From: Stutzerimonas stutzeri
GTDB lineage: Bacteria > Pseudomonadota > Gammaproteobacteria > Pseudomonadales > Pseudomonadaceae
Reading direction: 5' to 3'
Length of the DNA stretch: 64,000 nt
Assembly: GCF_024448985.1 (NCBI RefSeq)
Contig: NZ_JAMOII010000004.1
Span: 225,192 to 289,191 of the forward strand
Shown here: positions 56,701 to 64,000 of the stretch, in pieces
How positions within the stretch are numbered: position 1 is the stretch's first letter
How the letters are laid out: the number at the start of each line of letters is the position of its first letter
Translations under genes and position numbers: made by a program
Notes under the pieces: generated by a model
Told to the model about the DNA's origin: nothing
Databases searched by the model: none
Seen by the model: only the letters and a program-made list of their open reading frames with translations

Positions 56701-58074
56701 GAGCACCGTCTCGTAGATCTCGCCCCAGAAGGTGTAGCGATGCTTACCCTGGATCCGAGTATTGGTGATGATCGCGACAGCCAGATGCGGCAAGGCATAG
56801 ACGAAAATGGCGGCGGCCGATGAAAAGATGATGTTCTGGTCCAGCAACAGGTACGCGAGCGGCGCCGTCAAGAAGACGATGCGCGGCAGGGCGAACTGGA
56901 AATGCAGCATGGCGTTCAGGTAGCACAGCCGCTGCGGCAACGACAAGCCGCGCCCCAGCAGCGGGTTGTCCAGGCGCATGATCTGAGTCATGCCGCGCGC
57001 CCAGCGAATGCGTTGTCCTACGTGCAAGACCAGACGCTCGGTCGCCAACCCCGCTGCGAGCGGTATGCCGAGAAATGCGGTATTCCAGCCCTTGCGCTGG
57101 AGTTTGAGCGCCGTATGGGCGTCTTCGGTGACGGTTTCCACCGCGAACCCCTTGGTGTCTTCCAGCGCTTGGCGGCGGATGACGGCACAGGAGCCGCAGA
57201 AGAAGGTGGCGTTCCAGAAGTCGTTGCCCTTTTGCACAGGGCCGTAAAAGAGCTCGCCCTCGTTGGGCACCTTGCGCCCAACCGACAGGTTCCGCTCGAA
57301 CGGGTCCGGGGAATAGAAATGGTGCGGCGTCTGGATCAAGGCCAGCTTCGGATCGTCCAGAAATGCGCCAACGGTGGCCTGCAGGAAAATCTGCGTTGCC
57401 ACGTGATCGCAATCGAAGATGCAGATCAGCTCGCCGCTGGTCTTGGCCATGGCGTGATTCAGGTTGCCCGCCTTCGCATGATTGTTGTCGGAGCGCGCGA
57501 TATAACCGACACCGGCCGCCGCGGCGAAAGCGCCGAATTCTGGGCGCTTGCCGTCGTCGAGAATGTAGATGCTCAGCTTGTCACGCGGGTACGCGAGATT
57601 TTGCGCCGCGAGCACGGTGTCCTGAACGACGCTCAGGCTCTCGTTGTAGGTGGGGATATAGACGTCGACGGTCGGCCAGCGCGAAATGTCCTCCGGCAAC
57701 GGCGCGATGCGGCGTTCCAGCGGCCAGGCGGTCTGGATGTAGCCGAGGATCAGGATGACCAAGGTGTAGATCTCGGCCAGGTAGAGACCGAATCCGAGAA
57801 AGGTTTCGAGCCCGTTGCCGAACACCAGCGTTTCGGTCGTTCGCCAGTACATGTAGCGCAGCGAGACGGTGACAGAAATGACGATCATCACCAAGGTCAT
57901 CAAGCGGCTGCGCATCCTGCTCAGCACGAGCGCGGCACCGATGGTGGTGACCATCAGCAGGGCCTGCATTTCCAACGCCATCGGAACGACGACGACCAGC
58001 CCTAGAGCGGCGAGCGAGCAGCACAGCACCAGGTTGGCCAAGACTTGCCTGGCCAGGCCAACTTTGTTTGACAT
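53701..58074 (-). CDS. bcsA-bcsB: BcsAB, fused cellulose synthase catalytic and periplasmic subunits
   Basis: Single 1,457-residue protein joining BcsA and BcsB. The BcsA part has membrane helices and a family-2 glycosyltransferase with D173-D-G, D221-C-D, T316-E-D and Q354-R-I-R-W, so it should be active on UDP-glucose. A PilZ domain follows (RETIR about 558, DISMGGM about 588), so c-di-GMP activation is expected. Near residue 708 an internal signal-like helix leads into the BcsB part (from about 735), which ends in a membrane anchor (about 1425-1447). Fused BcsA-BcsB is known from Komagataeibacter acsAB; most bacteria keep two genes. No frameshift is seen at the junction. It starts three bases after the bcsQ stop. 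Confidence 0.95.
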   Translation of the reverse strand: MSNKVGLARQVLANLVLCCSLAALGLVVVVPMALEMQALLMVTTIGAALVLSRMRSRLMTLVMIVISVTVSLRYMYWRTTETLVFGNGLETFLGFGLYLAEIYTLVILILGYIQTAWPLERRIAPLPEDISRWPTVDVYIPTYNESLSVVQDTVLAAQNLAYPRDKLSIYILDDGKRPEFGAFAAAAGVGYIARSDNNHAKAGNLNHAMAKTSGELICIFDCDHVATQIFLQATVGAFLDDPKLALIQTPHHFYSPDPFERNLSVGRKVPNEGELFYGPVQKGNDFWNATFFCGSCAVIRRQALEDTKGFAVETVTEDAHTALKLQRKGWNTAFLGIPLAAGLATERLVLHVGQRIRWARGMTQIMRLDNPLLGRGLSLPQRLCYLNAMLHFQFALPRIVFLTAPLAYLLLDQNIIFSSAAAIFVYALPHLAVAIITNTRIQGKHRYTFWGEIYETVLCFHIALPTFVTLFSPKRGKFNVTDKGDLLDKDYFDARIVRPHIIVAAVLLLGIVLGCVRYFWLATIAPNPYVLALNIAWALFSLVLLCAAIAVAHEKRQVRETIRIDIRLPVVLHLDNGRTLQTTTQDISMGGMRLTLPTDAMLTEVVEYAEITYGERSQIFEVKVSGAEPGVLRLNFQAPGIAQRRELVRIIMGRADAWLPLASPSRDKPLRSLVLVVRTALSPLLRRRKKYASSKTPERPAVNIAMVLVGACMAAAVALPNTTRAQVAPLPDLPAPQVEAVEEPVPSLFSVPTRVETLTFGKLGFASDPSIRGMRGELNVPFSVSQQDLVTAARLKLTMSHSDQLLPETSDLEVLLNGELIQRVALTPDTASGQSLEVPLDPMMMLPYNRLIFRLRAHYSDQCENPFNPALWATLSRSSAIELATQPLPMVNDLATLPQPFFDPASQGIVTLPFIFGAEPSASMAESAAAVASYFGAQAGYRSARFPVYYGELPPTNAILIATADSLPDGLELPVIEGPTLAVIDNPSQPLSKLLLVLGRDANELKAAVDVLTLQSHGLKGDHARVQARPVAPRVPFDAPAWLRTDEPVPLAQLTEEGALTSTSLMPGQMTIDFRAAPDTFVWRNGNIPLRLHYRFPEGEWFDASKSRLDIALNDNYLTSLPVLKPGLLEKAKQRLGYPSRLEEIVVPIPAYLIYGQNRLDFYFNLDYGDTSECGISLPDAAYSAIEGDSMIDLSKTYHFAQLPNLSFFVGAGFPFTRMADLSETLAILPKSPAASELQALLELAGRFGNASGYPARGMRVQLGSQLSDAMEGKDLLVVGQIGARLEIDPLLAKSSFRREDAHLRVRAQDPLERAITLAKGDWGRETDAADRTLSGYQSFQGLLSTASPVDDTRIMVMLLASRQEWLPEAVQRLENAQLNTDIRGDLAVFESNNRVMSYRVGQQLTYGTLPLNKYARWLFSERPFLLMFMLLIAAAVAAACLYPLLRARAARREQSR

Positions 58075-58077
58075 GGG

Positions 58078-58863
58078 TTAGTTCCGGTGAGCCTGATGGT
58101 GGGCCTGGCTGTGCTCGAGTCGTTGCGCCAGACGACGAGCTATCTGGTCGATGTCGTGCGCTGACGCCGCTGCCGGCTCGAAGGTAAAGACGGTTTGCTG
58201 CGTCGCGAGGGCTTCGGCGAGCGCCTCGTCACGGTGGACCATGCCCAGCACCTGGCTGCCGAGCCTCGCGCGAAGAAACTCGGTGATGTCCTGATTGAGC
58301 CGTCGGCGCCGGTCCACCTGATTGATGACGTAACCAACCGAGCCCAGGTCGTTGCGCGAATAATGGTAGAAGTCGCCCTGCTCAATCTTCGGCAGCTGAG
58401 AGATCGATCCCGAATCCGCCAGCAATACAGCGATTCGGTAATCGGCGATGCGATCGAGCGCATCGAGCGCAGCGGTCGGCCCCGGAGGCGTATCCGCAAT
58501 CACCATCAAGCCGGGAACCGCCAGAAAATCACGCAGCCCTTCGGCGAGCACATTGGGGTCTTCGCGCAGATGCCGTTCGAACAGCTGCGTGGCGTCCGCC
58601 GAACAATCGCCATAAGGCAGCACGCGAATCCCGCTCTGCGTGGTCAGGCTGAGCCGGCTCCAGTTGGGCTGGTGAGGCGCGTGAGCGACGTAGCCGCGAT
58701 CGTCACTGAGCGGGACGCCCAGGTGCAGGCGAAGCGCGTTCTGCACGTCGAAATCGATGACGACTACCGGATGACCAAGACGCTGCAAGGCAAAGGCGAG
58801 ATTGGCAGCCAGGGTCGTCTTACCGACGCCGCCCTTGGGAGAGGTTATGCAGATCAATGGCAT
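58078..58863 (-). CDS. bcsQ: BcsQ, ParA/MinD-like ATPase of cellulose synthesis
   Basis: 261-residue ATPase that in E. coli helps place or assemble the cellulose synthase at the pole. It has Walker A SPKGGVGKTTLAANLAFAL, the switch VVVIDFDVQNALRLHLG and MVIADTPPG, with a His-rich C-terminus. Its start overlaps the preceding small gene by 10 bases, and bcsAB follows directly. Confidence 0.93.
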   Translation of the reverse strand: MPLICITSPKGGVGKTTLAANLAFALQRLGHPVVVIDFDVQNALRLHLGVPLSDDRGYVAHAPHQPNWSRLSLTTQSGIRVLPYGDCSADATQLFERHLREDPNVLAEGLRDFLAVPGLMVIADTPPGPTAALDALDRIADYRIAVLLADSGSISQLPKIEQGDFYHYSRNDLGSVGYVINQVDRRRRLNQDITEFLRARLGSQVLGMVHRDEALAEALATQQTVFTFEPAAASAHDIDQIARRLAQRLEHSQAHHQAHRN

Positions 58864-59303
58864 CGGCTGATGGCCTTCAATAGCTGTACCAGGTCGGTAC
58901 GCTGTGCTTCCTGTGGTGGATTAATGTTCGTTTTACGGAACAGATGGCCAAAGCTTGGCTTTGCCCTGGTCGCTTCGGCCGTTAGCCGTTGCGCTGTAAC
59001 GGTCGATTTCTCAGCGATTGGCTCCGGGACGATTGGCGCCTCGGAAGCCATGCGCGGCGGCGGCATGCCGATGGACGTCAACATGGACCAATCAGTCTCA
59101 CGCGCAATGGGAGGATTCGGCGAGTGGGCTCCTGGCACGTCCGCGCTGGGAGTGGCTTTGGCTGGATCCACGCTGCGAGAGACGGCGTTCAACAAACTCC
59201 AATCGCTGGCGCCTGCATCCATCGAGGCGCCAAACTCGCGGAATTCGACGTTGCCACCGGTAAGCTCGTTGAGACGTCGAATATCTGTGTCACGTCCGCT
59301 CAT
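58854..59303 (-). CDS. BcsP/BcsO-like small accessory protein, first gene of the bcs operon
   Basis: 149-residue cytoplasmic protein with no membrane segment. Its place before bcsQ and its N-terminal pattern (DIRRLNELTGG, then W-S-L-L) resemble the BcsR/BcsP-type accessory proteins; exact family not certain. A motif is repeated: D34-WSLLNAV and D71-WSMLTSI, joined by a Pro-rich stretch, with a C-terminal FGHLFRK and LVQLLKAI. A ribosome site GGAGAGG lies upstream of the ATG. It overlaps bcsQ by 10 bases. Confidence 0.7.
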   Translation of the reverse strand: MSGRDTDIRRLNELTGGNVEFREFGASMDAGASDWSLLNAVSRSVDPAKATPSADVPGAHSPNPPIARETDWSMLTSIGMPPPRMASEAPIVPEPIAEKSTVTAQRLTAEATRAKPSFGHLFRKTNINPPQEAQRTDLVQLLKAISRCH

Positions 59304-59422
59304 TTACATTCCTCTCCAAACCATAGACAACACACAAACGCGTAGCCGAACGAGGCGACATCTCGCCTTGCGCGGCTGCGGCACTGCTATCAGCCTGAAA
59401 AGAACGTGCCACTATGATAGTT

Positions 59423-59447
59423 TGATGGTGGCGTCATGCCATTATCA
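59423..59447. promoter_or_regulatory. Imperfect palindrome upstream of the bcs operon
   Basis: TGATGGTGGC-GTCAT-GCCATTATCA: 10-base arms matching at 8 of 10 positions with a 5-base centre, about 120 bp before the first bcs gene. It lies in a notably AT-rich gap and could be an operator; the regulator is unknown. Confidence 0.45.
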
Positions 59448-59458
59448 ATGAATTTTTG

Positions 59459-59470
59459 TGATCATGATCA
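59459..59470. promoter_or_regulatory. Perfect 12-bp palindrome
   Basis: TGATCATGATCA reads the same on both strands. It sits 12 bp beyond the first palindrome, between the bcs operon and the truncated oxidoreductase. It is a possible binding site or a junction scar. Confidence 0.35.
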
Positions 59471-59530
59471 AGTCAGCCGACTGACGGCATTCAGACTAGC
59501 GAAGACATCGGTGCGTATAGCTGCCGGTAG

Positions 59531-61490
<1,960 letters not shown>

Positions 61491-61536
61491 AGCGCCTCAG
61501 CGTTTGGGCGACGAGCGATTGGCGACAGAAGGGTGA

Positions 61537-61878
<342 letters not shown>

Positions 61879-61915
61879 TCACCAGCCGCTCGCAACTTTT
61901 ACTGCCCAAACGCAA

Positions 61916-61982
61916 CACGGCTTCGCACGCGGTAACGCGGCGAAGCCGTGGGAAATAGATCGGATCGAGACCTCGATCCGAT
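61916..61982. terminator. Two tandem hairpins between convergent ferredoxin and small membrane protein genes
   Basis: CACGGCTTCG...CGAAGCCGTG (61916-61950) and ATCGGATCGA-GACC-TCGATCCGAT (61959-61982), both with perfect 10-bp stems. Neither has a long T-run. They probably end transcription from both sides. Confidence 0.6.
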
Positions 61983-61992
61983 GGCACCGCGA

Positions 61993-62334
61993 TCAATCCT
62001 GGCGGTTGTAACCAACGCGGGTGCAGCCCAGGCAGCGTGCGAAAGCAGCGGCACCGGGCTCGACCACCAGGGCATGCCCGGTTTCTTTGATGCCGCCGCC
62101 CATGGCCGTAAATGGCAGGCTGACGACGAACAGGCCAGCACCGACGACGGTCGCCGCGATCAATAGAGGCCGCGCAATCAGCAGATCGCCGACGATTGAA
62201 AAGGCTTTGGGCGCTTCAACGGTATACATAGGATCGCCGCTGGCGTTCTGCTGCACCGATTGCGCCTGAGCCGGCATCGTCAACAGACCGGTGGTCAGGG
62301 CCAAAGCAACAGCAGTGGAACGAAACAGATTCAT
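61993..62334 (-). CDS. Small membrane protein with a signal peptide and a CLGC motif
   Basis: 113-residue protein of unknown function. The signal peptide covers about 1-24 (ending AQA) and a Gly-rich hydrophobic stretch spans about 52-78. The C-terminus has [14 protein letters not shown], with C-x-x-C, so a metal site or disulfide is possible. A TATAGT-like hexamer 52 bp before the start (62386-62391) could be a -10 box. It lies after mutM on the same strand and converges on the ferredoxin gene. Confidence 0.75.
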   Translation of the reverse strand: MNLFRSTAVALALTTGLLTMPAQAQSVQQNASGDPMYTVEAPKAFSIVGDLLIARPLLIAATVVGAGLFVVSLPFTAMGGGIKETGHALVVEPGAAAFARCLGCTRVGYNRQD

Positions 62335-62447
62335 GATGTGGTCCTTCAGCTGGGCGAAACGAGGCAGATGATTGTTGTGGCGGTCACTATAGCAGCGGTC
62401 GGCCGTTGTTGATCGTGAACACCGTCAATGCCTGCGCAGTCGCCGCA

Positions 62448-63260
62448 TCACCGCTGACAGCGACCGCAATAGACACTGGCGCGCTGGCCCAGGCGGATCT
62501 CACGCAGTGTCGAACCGCAAGACTTGCAGAAATCTCCGCCTCGACCATAGACGAACAACTCTTGCTGAAAATAGCCCGGCTTACCGTCGCCACCGACGAA
62601 GTCGCGCAATGTCGTGCCGCCGCGCTCGATAGCATAGGCAAGCACCCGCTTGATCTCAGCCGCAAGCTTCATATAACGCGCCCGCGAAACGGCCCCCGCA
62701 GCCCGCCGTGGATCGATGCCGGCTGCAAACAACGCCTCGCTCGCATAGATGTTTCCGACGCCCACCACCACCGCGTTATCCATGATGAACGGCTTGATCG
62801 CCATGCTGCGCCCGCGTGACATCTGGAACAGACGATTGCCATCGAACACATCATCGAGTGGCTCCGGACCGAGATTGGCGAGCAGCGCATGGCTCAGCGG
62901 CTCATCGCTCCAGAGCAGAGCACCGAAACGCCGAGGATCGGTGTAGCGCAGCGCCATACCGGATTCCAGGACGATATCGACGTGCTCGTGCTTGCCAACG
63001 GGTAGATCCGCCGGAACCAGCCGCAGGCTACCAGACATTCCCAGGTGAGCGATCAAGGTCCCCACCTCGGCCTTTATCAGCAGATACTTGGCCCGGCGCT
63101 CGACGGCTTCGATGCGCTGACCGGACAGCCGCACATCGAGATCATCCGGGATCGGCCAGCGCAGCCGCCGCTCGCGCACGGTGACACGGCTGACGCGTTG
63201 ACCTATGAGGTGTGGCGCAATGCCACGGCGGGTGGTTTCGACTTCAGGTAGTTCAGGCAT
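62448..63260 (-). CDS. mutM: Formamidopyrimidine-DNA glycosylase
   Basis: Removes 8-oxoguanine and FapyG from DNA. It has 270 residues. The catalytic N-terminus is exact ([13 protein letters not shown], with P2 and E3), the H2TH region includes [13 protein letters not shown], and the C-terminal zinc finger is present (C-x2-C and C-x2-C around [13 protein letters not shown]). It ends the core block before the PfpI-type gene, from which it is divergent across 177 bp. Confidence 0.97.
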   Translation of the reverse strand: MPELPEVETTRRGIAPHLIGQRVSRVTVRERRLRWPIPDDLDVRLSGQRIEAVERRAKYLLIKAEVGTLIAHLGMSGSLRLVPADLPVGKHEHVDIVLESGMALRYTDPRRFGALLWSDEPLSHALLANLGPEPLDDVFDGNRLFQMSRGRSMAIKPFIMDNAVVVGVGNIYASEALFAAGIDPRRAAGAVSRARYMKLAAEIKRVLAYAIERGGTTLRDFVGGDGKPGYFQQELFVYGRGGDFCKSCGSTLREIRLGQRASVYCGRCQR

Positions 63261-63437
63261 GGCTATCGGGCAGAACGAAGACCGCCGAATCCTAGCATGG
63301 CGGTAGAGCGGCGAGCTTCCAGTCGGTGGGCAATCAGCCGGAGATAGCGCAAGGCCATCACCGAATAGTGCGAACTTTGGCTGAGCTCATGGTCGGATTT
63401 CAAGTAGACGAAATCAAACCGACCAGGAGGAAACCAT

Positions 63438-63977
63438 ATGACCGAGTCCCTGAAAGGCAAACGCGTGGCGATTCTGGTGACCGACGGTTTCGAGCAAGTC
63501 GAGCTCACCGGCCCGAAGGAAGCGCTGGAGAACGCCGGCGCGACCGCAGAAATCATTTCGTCATCGAACGGCGGAGTGACGGGCTGGAACCACACCACGC
63601 CAGCAACCAAGTTCCATGTCGATGAGACCTTCGACGCCATCCGCATAGAGGATTACGACGCCGTGCTGTTGCCCGGCGGGGTGGTGAACTCCGACACCAT
63701 TCGCACCGACGAAATGGCCCAGGAACTGGTGCGCGACGCCGCGCGGGCGAACAAGACCATAGCCGTGATCTGCCATGGCGCCTGGCTGCTGGCCTCCGCC
63801 GGCCTAGTCAAGGGCAAACGCATGACCAGTTGGCCTTCGCTCACCGACGACCTGAAAAACGCCGGTGCTGATTGGGTCGATGAGCAGGTGGTGGTCGATG
63901 GCCATCTCATCAGCAGCCGCAAGCCGGACGATATCCCTGCGTTCAGCGAGGCGTTGGTCAAGGCGCTGGGCGGCTGA
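63438..63977 (+). CDS. PfpI/DJ-1 family protein
   Basis: 179-residue type-1 glutamine-amidotransferase-like protein of the PfpI/YhbO group, often linked to stress protection and deglycase activity. The nucleophile Cys lies in VICHGAWLLASAG. It has KGKRVAILVTDGFEQVEL at the start and LLPGGVVNSD in the core. The ATG has a strong AGGAGG 6-7 nt upstream. The last 23 bases of the window hold no further feature. Confidence 0.92.
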   Translation: MTESLKGKRVAILVTDGFEQVELTGPKEALENAGATAEIISSSNGGVTGWNHTTPATKFHVDETFDAIRIEDYDAVLLPGGVVNSDTIRTDEMAQELVRDAARANKTIAVICHGAWLLASAGLVKGKRMTSWPSLTDDLKNAGADWVDEQVVVDGHLISSRKPDDIPAFSEALVKALGG

Positions 63978-64000
63978 TATCGCGTTATGTCTGCGCTCCC

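Noticed and set aside
58195-59451. Open frame of 418 codons antisense to bcsQ and the small bcs gene
   Set aside because: No domain and no ribosome site; bcsQ is clearly the real gene.

Overview
The window looks like chromosome of a Pseudomonas-type gammaproteobacterium, probably the stutzeri group (Stutzerimonas). It is GC-rich and dense, with many 4-base ATGA gene overlaps. From memory its gene order follows P. aeruginosa PA0413 down to about PA0357: chpA-pilKJIHG, gshB, tonB3, algH, ruvX, pyrR-pyrB-pyrC', pilU/pilT, yggS-proC-yggT, metX-metW, rdgB-hemW, trmB, thiG-thiS, mtgA, rpoH-ftsX-ftsE-ftsY, two M16 proteins, rsmD, coaD, ferredoxin and mutM. The genus is an inference; no alignment was run.

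Layout. 1-11.4 kb (minus strand) is the Pil-Chp chemosensory system that controls type IV pili: response regulators PilG and PilH, adaptor PilI, receptor PilJ, methyltransferase PilK and the giant kinase ChpA, whose C-terminus runs off the left edge. 11.6-17.6 kb (plus) holds gshB, tonB3, algH-ruvX and a pyrimidine unit (pyrR, pyrB and a dihydroorotase-like subunit without metal ligands). 17.6-20.3 kb holds a TM2 membrane protein and, divergent from it, an uncharacterised DNA-repair-type pair (radical SAM plus DUF4130 protein) behind a perfect LexA-type palindrome. 20.4-22.7 kb holds the pilus retraction ATPases. 22.7-31.4 kb is core metabolism (yggS, proC, yggT, a dynamin-like GTPase, metX-metW, rdgB, hemW). 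31.4-32.0 kb has no gene but holds a roughly 465-bp element with long terminal inverted repeats. 32-43.4 kb carries a DUF1329 protein, trmB, thiG/thiS, DUF423, mtgA, a hybrid sensor kinase, rpoH and ftsX-ftsE-ftsY. 43.6-48.1 kb holds an M16 protease pair, rsmD and a hydrolase.

48.2-59.3 kb (minus) is a complete bacterial cellulose operon of the bcsD-containing type: a small BcsP/BcsO-like gene, bcsQ, a fused bcsA-bcsB, bcsC, bcsD and bcsZ. It sits where P. aeruginosa has unrelated genes. At its upstream edge lies a GMC oxidoreductase that has lost its N-terminal FAD-binding part, which suggests the bcs block arrived by insertion or replacement and damaged its neighbour. 61-64 kb returns to core genes (coaD, ferredoxin, a small membrane protein, mutM, a PfpI-type protein).

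The least explained items are the LexA-box radical SAM/DUF4130 pair, the bcs/GMC junction with its palindromes, the inverted-repeat element at 31.45-31.91 kb, and a family of AAGCTGG-type repeats, one copy of which is translated as the N-terminus of HemW.
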